DNA of 31,730 nt from JBCBAP01 sp038532435 (GTDB taxonomy: Bacteria; Pseudomonadota; Alphaproteobacteria; Rhodobacterales; Rhodobacteraceae): contig JBCBAP010000041.1 of the NCBI GenBank assembly GCA_038532435.1, positions 1 through 31,730 of the forward strand, in the 5' to 3' direction. How positions within the stretch are numbered: the first letter of the stretch is position 1; the number at the start of each line of letters is the position of its first letter. This document shows, in pieces, positions 7,433 to 15,170 of the stretch. A program made the position numbers and the translations under genes. The notes under the pieces are model-generated. The model made no database searches, had not been told where the DNA came from, and saw nothing but the letters and a program-made list of their open reading frames with translations.

Positions 7433-8128
7433 GCGGACCCGGTCGATCAGCCTGAGCAAGCTGACATTCACCGCCTCCGGTGCTTCGAGCGTGCTGATAT
7501 GCCCGCAGCCGGGGATTTCCGTGAGTGCCGCGCCGGGCAGGCGGGCCGCAAGATCGTGGTGAGGTGCGGGCGGGCAGATCCGGTCCTCGGTTCCGACCGC
7601 CAGTTCAACAGGCCCGGCCCACCCGTCCAGCATCTGTCGCATGTCCCGCCGGGTATCGAGCGCGTCTGATTGCGTCAGGTACATCGCAAGAGGCGCCTCA
7701 AGCATCATGGCCGTGCTGTCCGGGAGCAGCCGGGCGGAGAGCTCCGCATCGTGTCGATAGAAGTTCGCCGCGAAGCGCCCCACGAAATAGTCGAGCCCCT
7801 CCGCGGTGACGCCTTTCTTCATGTGGGCGCGCCATCCGACTTCTTTTTCGGAGGCGGGCAGGGGATCCGTGCTCCAAAGCCCGGCGCCAAGCACCCGATC
7901 AGGGGCCGCGGCCATCGCCTCCATGGCTACCATCCCGCCGAGAGAAAGGCCTGCGATCATGAAGCGGCCGGGGACATCGCTCAGGATGCGTTCGGCCATC
8001 CCGACAAGCGTGGCGTCCCGGCCCGTGTCCGCGATCCGCAGCTCCACATCAGCGGGGAGGGCCACGATCTGCGGCGCGTAGAGCCGCGCGTCGCACAGAT
8101 GGCCGGGGACGAGGACGAGGGGGATCAC
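7406..8128 (-). CDS. Alpha/beta hydrolase
   Basis: This 240-residue single-domain alpha/beta hydrolase has an N-terminal oxyanion region (LVLVPGHLCDARLY), the nucleophile elbow GLSLGGM with S62, and a probable triad completed by D182 (VGTEDRICPP) and H210 (PGCGHISTLEAPE). It lacks a signal peptide, so it is cytoplasmic. The substrate cannot be read from sequence; small esters or acyl conjugates are typical. Its ATG overlaps the stop of the upstream deacetylase gene by 4 nt, so the two are translationally coupled and may act on related acyl compounds (inference). It is the last gene of the minus-strand unit beginning with rimO. Confidence 0.85.
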   Translation of the reverse strand: MIPLVLVPGHLCDARLYAPQIVALPADVELRIADTGRDATLVGMAERILSDVPGRFMIAGLSLGGMVAMEAMAAAPDRVLGAGLWSTDPLPASEKEVGWRAHMKKGVTAEGLDYFVGRFAANFYRHDAELSARLLPDSTAMMLEAPLAMYLTQSDALDTRRDMRQMLDGWAGPVELAVGTEDRICPPAPHHDLAARLPGAALTEIPGCGHISTLEAPEAVNVSLLRLIDRVRSSLAEGGR

Positions 8129-9225
8129 AGCCGCAGTTCCCGCCGATAACCGTCGATGATCCCACGGTAGACGTTGCGCATCGCCGCGTTCGGCTGGTGC
8201 GCGGCGATGCGCGGGGCAAGCGGATCCGTCGCCGTGACATCGCTACCCGCCAGTGTCTGGAGGACAGCATGCCCGCAGAAGGGCACATGCACCTCCGAAT
8301 ACCCGCCCTCATGCACCAGCACGAGGCGTCCATCGCAAAGCGCATCTGCCGCCGCCATCATCTGCGCTGTCATCCGGGCAAAGGTGTCGGAGCCTGCGAG
8401 CATCCGGGCGAGCGGATCCACGCCGGAGGCATCGTAGCCGCAGGCGACGACGATGAGGTCCGGCGCGAACCGTTCCAGCGCCGGAACGACCACATTGTCC
8501 ATTGCATATATATATGTGTCATGTCCCGCGCCGGGCGGCAGCGGCAGATTGACGTTGCCGATCTCCGAGGGGTCAAACGCGCCGGTCGCCCACGGATAGT
8601 TGCTCTCCTGATGGAGAGATATCGTCAGGACATCGGGATCGTCGCGGTAGATCGCCTCCGTCCCGTTGCCGTGATGCACGTCCCAGTCGACAACGGCGAT
8701 GCGCCGCACCAGCCCTGCCGCGCGGGCGGCCTCCAGCCCGATCGCAATGTTGGCGAGCAGGCAGAACCCCATGGGCCGGTCGGGCAGGCAATGATGCCCC
8801 GGCGGGCGGGAGAGGGCGTAGGCGCGGCGAAGCCGCCCGGCCAGAACCTCGCGGATTGCTTCGGTTGCCAGCCCGGCGGAGAGGGCGGCTATGTCATATC
8901 CACCGGGGCCGAAGGGCGTCCGCTCGCCCAGCTCCCCACCGCCCGCGGCACTCAGCTCCGCGAACTTGTCGAGATAGTGGGGCGGATGCACGCGCAACAG
9001 ATCCTCACGCGTGGCCGGAGGTGCGGAGTTGTAGGTCAGCTCACCGCTCAGGCCGGTCACATCCATCAGGTTCTTCAGCCTGCGCTTGGTCTCCGGACTT
9101 TCGGGCAGTCCTCCGGCGGCGAGGGGTTGAACCAGCCCGCCCACCGGTGCGGTCAGCGCATAGTTGCCCCCGGAATGCCAGAAGCAGCGTTCGTCCCACA
9201 AAAACCCGACGGAGGGGTCAGACAT
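8125..9225 (-). CDS. Class II histone deacetylase-like amidohydrolase
   Basis: This 366-residue arginase/deacetylase-fold protein has all the expected metal and catalytic residues: RPPGHH (H144, H145), VVDWDVHHGNG (D180, D182, H184), ACGYDASGVDP (D265) and the catalytic tyrosine in EGGY (Y309). The layout resembles bacterial HDAH and class II deacetylases: Zn2+-dependent removal of acetyl groups from lysine side chains, polyamines or small acyl amides. The true substrate is unknown; acetylpolyamine amidohydrolase is the main alternative. The start at 9225 (MSDPSVGFLW) overlaps the end of the ParA-like gene by 8 nt, and the following hydrolase overlaps by 4 nt. One Tyr-Ile-Tyr stretch uses the otherwise rare ATA codon. 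Confidence 0.9.
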   Translation of the reverse strand: MSDPSVGFLWDERCFWHSGGNYALTAPVGGLVQPLAAGGLPESPETKRRLKNLMDVTGLSGELTYNSAPPATREDLLRVHPPHYLDKFAELSAAGGGELGERTPFGPGGYDIAALSAGLATEAIREVLAGRLRRAYALSRPPGHHCLPDRPMGFCLLANIAIGLEAARAAGLVRRIAVVDWDVHHGNGTEAIYRDDPDVLTISLHQESNYPWATGAFDPSEIGNVNLPLPPGAGHDTYIYAMDNVVVPALERFAPDLIVVACGYDASGVDPLARMLAGSDTFARMTAQMMAAADALCDGRLVLVHEGGYSEVHVPFCGHAVLQTLAGSDVTATDPLAPRIAAHQPNAAMRNVYRGIIDGYRRELRL

Positions 9226-9832
9226 CGGCGATCACGCCATCGAGCTCCGCCAGCAGTGCCGCGACCTCCTCCGCCGCGCGGGAGCGGGGCTGGACCTCCT
9301 GCGCGGTTTTCCCGGACAGGAAGCTGGTGGAGAAGGCAACCCGGTTGCCGAGCCGGGTAGAGAGAACCGGCGCCTCGATCTGGGCCGCGAGCGCCTCGAC
9401 CGCGCCACCGCGAGGCGGTACCCGGTTGAGCACGACATGGATCGGCGTGCGCTCCTTTCCTGCCATCTCGATCACCGGGGGGAGGGCCCAGACGTCCATG
9501 GCGGAGGGTTGGCAGGGCGCGAGCACCACGTCACTGTCCCGGATCGTCGCCCTGAGCAGGATGTCCGCATTGCCCGGGCAGTCGACGAGCACCAGATCGT
9601 GGGACCGGGCGGCGCTGCGCATGTCGCTCGATGCCTTCCAGTCGGAACTTGCGATGCAGGAGAGGTCTCCGTCGCCCCGTGTCGCGGTCCAGCGTTGCAG
9701 CGATCGCTGAGGGTCGAGGTCGATGAGGGCGACCGACCTACCGGCCCGGGTCCAGCCCACGGCCAGTTGGGTCAGCAGCGTCGTCTTGCCGGCCCCACCC
9801 TTTTGCTGCGCAAACGCGATGATCTTGCCCAT
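9218..9832 (-). CDS. Orphan ParA/MinD-like ATPase
   Basis: This 204-residue ParA-type P-loop ATPase has the deviant Walker A KGGAGKTT at residues 11-18, the Walker A' stretch LIDLDPQRSLQRW, and a Walker B-like LVDCPGNAD. It is short, lacking the N-terminal DNA-binding extension of plasmid ParA, and no ParB is nearby, so it is not a normal partition system. Such short orphan ParA proteins position cytoplasmic cargo or act as regulatory switches; the cargo here is unknown. It lies 90 nt after the 78-residue gene and overlaps the deacetylase gene by 8 nt, tying its expression to that enzyme. Confidence 0.85.
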   Translation of the reverse strand: MGKIIAFAQQKGGAGKTTLLTQLAVGWTRAGRSVALIDLDPQRSLQRWTATRGDGDLSCIASSDWKASSDMRSAARSHDLVLVDCPGNADILLRATIRDSDVVLAPCQPSAMDVWALPPVIEMAGKERTPIHVVLNRVPPRGGAVEALAAQIEAPVLSTRLGNRVAFSTSFLSGKTAQEVQPRSRAAEEVAALLAELDGVIADV

Positions 9833-9922
9833 GCCGCCTCCTGTTTCGGTGAGTATTGGATGGGTCGCAGCCGGTTTGCAACGGGCGGCAGGGCGGTCAC
9901 GGCGTTCGGCAGGTGGGCCGGG

Positions 9923-10159
9923 CTATTTCGGGCGCTTCAGCCGGTAGCTCCCCTCCGGCAGGTTGAGCGCCGCCGCGAGATCGCGCACCTGAGAAAGGGA
10001 GAGCGTGATGGTGTGTCGACGGTCGGTCCGTCCATCATGCTGGGCGACAGTTATGCAGTCCTCGAAAGCGTTGATCGTCACATCGTCCTGAAGGTAGGCG
10101 TCGCCCTCGTCCACCAGCGTGATGACGGTCGCGTCGAATTCGTGGTCGATGGTGAACAT
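9923..10159 (-). CDS. Conserved-looking 78-aa protein, function unknown
   Basis: This small acidic protein (MFTIDHEFDATVITLVDEGD...) ends in a predicted helix and basic tail (LSQVRDLAAALNLPEGSYRL). It has no signal peptide or membrane segment. An excellent ribosome binding site (AGGAGG) just before the ATG and codon use like its neighbours support a real gene. I recall similar small proteins in Rhodobacteraceae but no function. It sits between the SDR gene (69 nt) and the ParA-like gene (90 nt), so a partner role for the ParA-like ATPase is possible but unproven. Confidence 0.7.
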   Translation of the reverse strand: MFTIDHEFDATVITLVDEGDAYLQDDVTINAFEDCITVAQHDGRTDRRHTITLSLSQVRDLAAALNLPEGSYRLKRPK

Positions 10160-10228
10160 GGGGCCTCCTCAACTGATCCGCTCCATCACCGCGGGATTCG
10201 GAGGTCGAGGTCAATGGCCCGTGGCGCG

Positions 10229-11041
10229 TCAGACGCCCTTGTCCTTCGCGTCATCCGCATGGTCGGGATGCCAGCGGGAAAGTGCGGGGCGGCCCTCGAT
10301 GTTGTCATCGGCGGCCCAGCGGATGCGGCGGTGATCCTGCGCAAGCGTGACTTCGTTGTCCGGGCACAAAATGTAGAAGTCGTTTCGCGCCACACCTTCG
10401 AGCATCTCGGCCACCACCTGCTCCGGGAGCCACGCACCGGGCTGGTGTGCCTTGCGCTGGGTGGTCGTCCATCCGGGAACGAGAAGGTGCACGGACACGT
10501 TCGGCCGGGATGTGCGCAGTTCGTGGGCCAGTGCCTCGGTGTAGGTTTTAAGGGCCGATTTGGTCATGTTGTAGACCGGATGGCCGGGCGGGTTGGTGAT
10601 CCCCTGTTTCGAGCCGACATTCACGATGTGAGCGGGCTCCGTGAGCAGTGGCAGCAGGTCCCGGCACAGCGTCACCGGGGCCCAAAGGTTGACCTCCACC
10701 GCCCGCCGCCAATCGTCGAGCGGGGCGTCGTGACCTTTGCCGATCCGGGTGACCGCGTTGTTGAGGAGCAGACGAACCGGGCGCCCCGTCCCTTCGGCGG
10801 CCCTTCTGATCCGGGTGCTTGCATCCGGATCGGTGATGTCGAGTTCGAGGACCGTGAGCAGCTCGTCGGCGCAGCCGAGCCTCTCAGCGGTTTCGCGCTG
10901 GCCCGCACCCGGAAGGTCGACGAGGACGAGCGCCATCCCTCGGGCGGCGAGTGCCGCCGCCGCGGCCTCGCCGATCCCCATGGCCGCCCCGGTGATGACC
11001 GCGGTGGCCTTGTTCCCAAGATAAGGGAGTGGCGCGCTCAC
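10229..11041 (-). CDS. Short-chain dehydrogenase/reductase
   Basis: This 270-residue classical SDR has the NAD(P) motif TGAAMGIG (17-24), NNAV in place of the usual NNAG (94-97), catalytic S144 (NVGSKQG) and YNMTK with Y157 and K161. The start is a GTG at 11039-11041: no ATG lies between it and the Rossmann motif, and this GTG overlaps the rimO stop (GTGTGA), a typical coupled junction. The frame stays open far upstream inside rimO, but that part is the wrong frame of a conserved gene. The C-terminal portion includes a proline- and tryptophan-rich segment. The substrate is unknown. Confidence 0.85.
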   Translation of the reverse strand: MSAPLPYLGNKATAVITGAAMGIGEAAAAALAARGMALVLVDLPGAGQRETAERLGCADELLTVLELDITDPDASTRIRRAAEGTGRPVRLLLNNAVTRIGKGHDAPLDDWRRAVEVNLWAPVTLCRDLLPLLTEPAHIVNVGSKQGITNPPGHPVYNMTKSALKTYTEALAHELRTSRPNVSVHLLVPGWTTTQRKAHQPGAWLPEQVVAEMLEGVARNDFYILCPDNEVTLAQDHRRIRWAADDNIEGRPALSRWHPDHADDAKDKGV

Positions 11042-12426
11042 ACCGGGGTGCCCCACAGGTCGTACTCGGACGCCTCGTCCACCTCGACCGTCACGATGTC
11101 CCCGGGCGCCAGCGCCTCGAAACCCTCGTCGATGAAGAGGTTGCCGTCGATCTCCGGCGCATCCGCCTTTGTCCGGGCTACGGCCCCTTCCGGATCGACA
11201 CTGTCGACGATCACGTCGAGGCGCTGGCCCACCTTCGCCGCGAGCTTCTCCGCGGAGATGCGCTGCGCGACCTCCATGAAGCGGGCATAGCGGTCCTCCT
11301 TCACCTCTTCGGACACATGGTCGGGCAGGGCGTTGGACCGGGCGCCATCCACGTTTTCGTACTTGAAGCAGCCCACCCGGTCGAGCTGCGCCTCCTCCAG
11401 CCAGTCGAGCAGGGTCTGAAACTCCGCCTCCGTCTCGCCGGGGAAGCCGACGATGAATGTCGAGCGGAGGGTGATGTCCGGCACCATGCCCCGCCACGCC
11501 GCGATGCGATCAAGTGTCTTGGCGCTTGCCGCGGGGCGGGCCATGCGCTTCAGCGTGTCCGGATGGGCATGCTGGAACGGCACATCGAGATAGGGCAGAA
11601 GGCCGGTTCCCGCCTCCGCCATCTCCGCCACCACCCGATCCACGTGGGGATAGGGATATATATAGTGCAGCCGGACCCAGGCGCCGAGCTGCCCGAGCTC
11701 CCGCGCGAGGGGTGCGATGCGGGTCTCCACGTCCCGATCTTTCCAGGGATGGGTGTCGTGCTTGCGGTCGACGCCGTAGGCGGATGTGTCCTGGGAGATC
11801 ACCAGAAGTTCCCGCACGCCGGCCTCGACAAGTTTCTCCGCCTCGCGCAGGACCGCGTGGACGGGGCGGCTCGCAAGTTTGCCGCGCATGTCGGGGATGA
11901 TGCAGAAGCGGCAGGCATGGTTGCAGCCTTCGGAGATCTTGAGATAGCCGAAATGGCGCGGCGTAAGCTTCAGCCCCGCCGCGGGCATCAGATCCACGAA
12001 CGGATCCGGGTCCGGCGGCACCGCCCCGTGTACCGCATCGAGCACCTGCTCGTACTGGTGCGGGCCGGTGACCGCGAGCACCGAAGGATGGGTGCCGCGG
12101 ATATACTCCTCCTCCGCCCCCAGACATCCGGTGACGATGACGCGGCCGTTCTCGCTCAGGGCCTCGCCGATGGCCTCGAGGCTTTCGGCCTTCGCGCTGT
12201 CGAGAAAGCCGCAGGTGTTCACGATCACCGCGTCCGCTCCCGCATAGTCGCCGGTGATCGCGTAGCCCTCCGCCCGCAGACGGGTGAGGATGCGCTCGCT
12301 GTCCACGAGCGCCTTGGGGCATCCGAGGGACACCATGCCGATGGCGGGCTGGCCCGGACGGGCGACCTCGCCGATCTGTGGTCTGGGGGCGAGGTCCGGG
12401 CGGAGGTCTGGCGGGTTCTGGCTCAT
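11038..12426 (-). CDS. rimO: Ribosomal protein S12 methylthiotransferase RimO
   Basis: This 462-residue radical-SAM methylthiotransferase adds a methylthio group to the conserved Asp of ribosomal protein S12. The N-terminal UPF0004 domain carries cysteines C36 (SLGCPKA), C72 (NTCGF) and C101 (VTGCLG). The radical SAM cluster is C168, C172 and C175 (GCNHACRFCIIP). A C-terminal TRAM domain follows. The sequence SLGCPKALVDSE distinguishes RimO from MiaB. The start chosen is the ATG at 12426 (MSQNPPD); an in-frame ATG 17 codons earlier adds an unlikely N-terminus. The N-terminus carries about 26 extra residues before the conserved domain. It heads the minus-strand unit and diverges from mgtE. Confidence 0.93.
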   Translation of the reverse strand: MSQNPPDLRPDLAPRPQIGEVARPGQPAIGMVSLGCPKALVDSERILTRLRAEGYAITGDYAGADAVIVNTCGFLDSAKAESLEAIGEALSENGRVIVTGCLGAEEEYIRGTHPSVLAVTGPHQYEQVLDAVHGAVPPDPDPFVDLMPAAGLKLTPRHFGYLKISEGCNHACRFCIIPDMRGKLASRPVHAVLREAEKLVEAGVRELLVISQDTSAYGVDRKHDTHPWKDRDVETRIAPLARELGQLGAWVRLHYIYPYPHVDRVVAEMAEAGTGLLPYLDVPFQHAHPDTLKRMARPAASAKTLDRIAAWRGMVPDITLRSTFIVGFPGETEAEFQTLLDWLEEAQLDRVGCFKYENVDGARSNALPDHVSEEVKEDRYARFMEVAQRISAEKLAAKVGQRLDVIVDSVDPEGAVARTKADAPEIDGNLFIDEGFEALAPGDIVTVEVDEASEYDLWGTPV

Positions 12427-12727
12427 GGCCGGTCTATACAGCGCGCGCCACGGGAGCGGAAGCGCCCAGGTCGCCACTGTCGAGCGGGGCGGCCCGCGGG
12501 GCGGGGCCGCATTCCTCTGAGCCCTTCGGGCGATTGGCGCCCGTGATGACTAGTGCGGTTCCATGGGCCGGACATCCCCCGTTGAGATCGGGGAGCCGAA
12601 ACGGACGATGTTTGAGCATGGAAAACGGCGCGGCACCCGCCGGAGGACAGCGCGCGGGTACGCGGCGGTTGCGTGTGCTGTCCGGGGGCTTAGAACAAGG
12701 GGACGTGCGCAGTCCGGAGGTGAGATG
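12427..12727. promoter_or_regulatory. Divergent rimO/mgtE intergenic region with structured mgtE leader
   Basis: No gene is supported in these 301 nt. They must hold the rimO and mgtE promoters. On the plus strand there is a small hairpin CCCCG-7 nt-CGGGG (12577-12593) and a long one: 12645-12656 pairs with 12672-12683 over 12 bp including two G-T wobbles, with a 15-nt loop, ending 32 nt before the GGAGG at 12716-12720. The frame of mgtE is open through part of this stretch, but the ribosome binding site points to 12728. A Mg2+-responsive leader is possible but matches no class I can name. Confidence 0.45.
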
Positions 12728-14110
12728 ATGGCCGAGGATCAGACCCCCGAGGGGGAACCGGAAGACGCCTATGCCCTGAATGCGCAAACCGTCGATGCGA
12801 TCCTCGCGGCCATCGAGGTGGGTGCCCGGGACAGGCTCGTTGCCGCCCTCGAGCCGTTCCACCCGGCGGACATCGCTGACCTTCTCGAACAGATCGGGCC
12901 GACGGAACGGGTGCGGCTCGTCAAGCTCTGGGGCGTCGACCTCGACGCGGAGGTGCTGTCGGAGCTTGAGGACGGCGTGCGCGAGCAGATCCTCGCGGTG
13001 CTGTCGGAGGAACAGCTCGCCGCCGCGGTCAACGAGCTTGAGACCGACGACGTCGTCTATCTGGTGGAGGATCTTGAGGAGCCGGAGCAGGAGAGGGTTC
13101 TCGACGCGCTCGAGGACTCGGATCGTGCGGCGGTCGAACAACTGCTGCAATATCCCGAAGGCTCCGCTGGGCGGATGATGCAGCGGCACGTGGTCTCCGC
13201 CCCGACGCACTGGAGCGTGGGGGACGTGATCGACTACATGCGCGCCTCCGACGACCTGCCCGAACAGTTCTACGACATCGTCATCGTCGACCCGATGTTC
13301 AAACCGGTAGGCGAGGTGCGGCTGGGCAAGGTCATGGCCCATCCCCGCACAGTCAAACTGTCCTCGATGATGGAGAAGGACTTCCGGACCATCCCGGTCG
13401 ATCAGAGCCAGGAGGATGTCGCCTACGCCTTCAACCAGTACCACATGATCCAGGCGCCGGTGGTGGATGAACACGGGCGACTCGTCGGGGCGATCACCAT
13501 CGACGACGCGATGGAGGTGCTCGAGGACGAGGCGGAGGAGGACATGATGCGCCTTGCTGGCCTCAACGCGGAGGAGGAGCTTTCCGACACTGTGTGGGAG
13601 ACGACGCGTCAGCGGTTCCCCTGGCTTGCTGTGAACCTCGTGACCGCGATCCTCGCCTCGCTGGTGATCTCGGTCTTCGAGGATACGATCTCGGCGGTGG
13701 TCGCGCTCGCGGTCCTCATGCCGATCGTTGCATCCATGGGGGGCAACGCGGGCACGCAGTCCTTGACCGTCGCGGTGCGCGCCATCGCGACAAGGGACCT
13801 CACCGGTGCGAACGTCTGGCGGGTCGTACGGCGGGAGGTGCTCGCGGGCGGGCTCAACGGCCTTGCGTTTGCGGTGCTGATGGGGGCGATCGGGATCCTG
13901 TGGTTCGGCACTGCGCAACTCGGCCTTGTCATCGCGGTTGCGATGGTCATCAACATGATCGTCGCGGGGCTTGCGGGCATTCTCATCCCGATCGGTCTCA
14001 ACCGGATCGGAGCCGACCCGGCACTGGCGTCCGGTGCGTTCGTGACGACGGTCACCGACGTGGTCGGGTTCTTCGCGTTTCTGGGGCTCGCCGCGTTGAT
14101 CCTGCTCTGA
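12728..14110 (+). CDS. mgtE: Magnesium transporter/channel MgtE
   Basis: This 460-residue protein has the full MgtE layout: an acidic N-terminal superhelical domain (about 20-130, ending EGSAGRMM), a CBS-domain pair (about 135-260, with the second closing GAITIDDAMEVLEDEAEED) and a five-helix membrane domain (about 285-460). Pore-region signatures are PIVASMGGNAGTQS and DPALASGAFVTTVTDV, the latter with the aspartate typical of the ion path. The cytoplasmic acidic domains sense Mg2+ and close the channel when Mg2+ is plentiful. Of two adjacent ATGs (12725, 12728) the second has the better 7-nt spacing from GGAGG, and the usual family length of about 450 argues against the longer upstream frame. 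A shared terminator follows. Confidence 0.93.
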   Translation: MAEDQTPEGEPEDAYALNAQTVDAILAAIEVGARDRLVAALEPFHPADIADLLEQIGPTERVRLVKLWGVDLDAEVLSELEDGVREQILAVLSEEQLAAAVNELETDDVVYLVEDLEEPEQERVLDALEDSDRAAVEQLLQYPEGSAGRMMQRHVVSAPTHWSVGDVIDYMRASDDLPEQFYDIVIVDPMFKPVGEVRLGKVMAHPRTVKLSSMMEKDFRTIPVDQSQEDVAYAFNQYHMIQAPVVDEHGRLVGAITIDDAMEVLEDEAEEDMMRLAGLNAEEELSDTVWETTRQRFPWLAVNLVTAILASLVISVFEDTISAVVALAVLMPIVASMGGNAGTQSLTVAVRAIATRDLTGANVWRVVRREVLAGGLNGLAFAVLMGAIGILWFGTAQLGLVIAVAMVINMIVAGLAGILIPIGLNRIGADPALASGAFVTTVTDVVGFFAFLGLAALILL

Positions 14111-14113
14111 TCC

Positions 14114-14146
14114 AAAGAAAAACGGCGGCCCGCGCGGAGCCGCCGT
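14114..14146 (-). terminator. Strong intrinsic terminator for the VPLPA-CTERM gene
   Basis: ACGGCGGC-9 nt-GCCGCCGT (14122-14129 with 14139-14146) forms a perfect 8-bp GC-rich stem. On the minus strand it is followed by TTTTTCTTT (14122 down to 14114), and it starts 24 nt after the stop at 14170. It may also help end plus-strand mgtE transcripts, though that side lacks a T-run. Confidence 0.8.
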
Positions 14147-14169
14147 CGATCAGGTCAAAAGCGTTGAGC

Positions 14170-14937
14170 TCAGGCGATCTGCTTGCGCCGCCGTGCCGCA
14201 ACGCCGAGGCCCAGGAGCGCGGTCCCCATCAGCACCGCACCGGCGGGCAGCGGGATCGGCGCAGGGCGCACGAATGCCTCGAGCGTGTACTCAAGCTCTT
14301 CGATGGATGCGAGGAAGGTGCCGGTGCCGGCACCAAAGACCGGATCCAGATACTCGCCACCAAGGGCTGCGATGTACGGCGTCAGGTCGAGAAGCGCTTC
14401 GATGAAGTAGGAGCCCGACACCGCGATGCCGGGACCGACATCGCCGTCCACCTCAAAGTAAAAATCGTCGAAACCATCGGTGTCCGCGTCGACGAAGCCG
14501 AACGTCTCGAAGTCCGTGGTCGTGCCCGGGCCGAGGTTGCCGATCGCTTCAGCCGCGACGTCGATTGCGACGCCACCAAGGAATCCAAGCTCCGCCGGGC
14601 CGAGGGTCGGGATCGCGGATGTCAGAAGGGCAAGCGCGTCGGGGATCGTGTCGATCAGCGTTGTCGGACCGAAGACAATGCTGTCATCGCTCGAGAACGT
14701 GCCGAAAGAGGGCGACGACAGTGTCAGCGAGTACCCCGCCTCCCAAACGCTCACACCGGTGTAGGTGGTCAGGGGATCGGGAAGCAGTTCCGCAGTGTAG
14801 GTGCCTTCCGTGAACTGGTAGGTATCCAGGTTGCTATAGAAACCGCTGACCGAGATGGACGCCGCGTTCGCCGCGCCAGCCGTCAGCGTCATTGCAACTG
14901 CTGCCGCAGTGCAATAGCCCGTCATTTTGGATATCAT
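14170..14937 (-). CDS. VPLPA-CTERM sorting domain protein
   Basis: The product is 255 residues from the ATG at 14937, which has AGGAG at good spacing; the longer frame upstream is unsupported. A signal peptide (MISKMTGYCTAAAVAMTLTA, then GAANA) leads to a Ser/Thr/Asp/Gly-rich acidic body without cysteines after the signal. The end is a PEP-CTERM-like tripartite tail: the IPLPAG motif (about 228-233), a hydrophobic helix (AVLMGTALLGLGVAA) and a basic RRRK cluster. This is the VPLPA-CTERM variant, believed to be processed by an exosortase and exported to the surface or matrix. No exosortase gene is nearby. The body resembles no enzyme I recognise. The gene is monocistronic with its own terminator. 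Confidence 0.85.
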   Translation of the reverse strand: MISKMTGYCTAAAVAMTLTAGAANAASISVSGFYSNLDTYQFTEGTYTAELLPDPLTTYTGVSVWEAGYSLTLSSPSFGTFSSDDSIVFGPTTLIDTIPDALALLTSAIPTLGPAELGFLGGVAIDVAAEAIGNLGPGTTTDFETFGFVDADTDGFDDFYFEVDGDVGPGIAVSGSYFIEALLDLTPYIAALGGEYLDPVFGAGTGTFLASIEELEYTLEAFVRPAPIPLPAGAVLMGTALLGLGVAARRRKQIA

Positions 14938-15170
14938 GTGGTGGTCTCCTAATCGCAGATACGTTACTTCCCCCAAAACTGCCTTGATGATCCGCCAAGT
15001 CGGTTACGGTTTCAAGACGTTCCTGCACGGTAAGGCCGTGCACCTGTGGCAAAAATGCGAGCCAGGTAAAGCGGATCGCACGCGTGGTGGGCCGGTTTGC
15101 GACTCTGGTCGCCCTTGACGCCCGCCCCCCGCACGGGTCCAGTGAGCGCAGCAAAGAGGAAGCGCAGAAC
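14938..15170. promoter_or_regulatory. Divergent region VPLPA-CTERM / moxR with a dyad
   Basis: These 233 nt hold promoters for both flanking genes. A dyad TGCACGG-5 nt-CCGTGCA lies at 15024-15042, near the middle, and could be an operator. I cannot place -35/-10 elements with confidence. AGAGGA at 15155-15160 is the probable ribosome binding site of the moxR-like gene. Confidence 0.3.

Noticed and set aside
9164..11290. Open frame of about 700 codons on the plus strand
   Set aside because: It runs antisense through the ParA-like, SDR and rimO genes, which have clear family motifs. Long antisense frames are expected in GC-rich coding DNA, and the translation is Arg/Gly/His-rich with no recognisable domain.
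11042..11497. N-terminal extension of the SDR protein into rimO
   Set aside because: The extra residues are the wrong frame of rimO. The GTG overlapping the rimO stop directly precedes the Rossmann motif.
12563..12727. Longer N-terminus for MgtE
   Set aside because: The extra 55 residues are basic low complexity, and the ribosome binding site and family length support 12728.
12434..13918. Open frame of about 490 codons on the minus strand
   Set aside because: It is antisense to mgtE, which is complete and conserved; the translation is His/Arg-rich low complexity.
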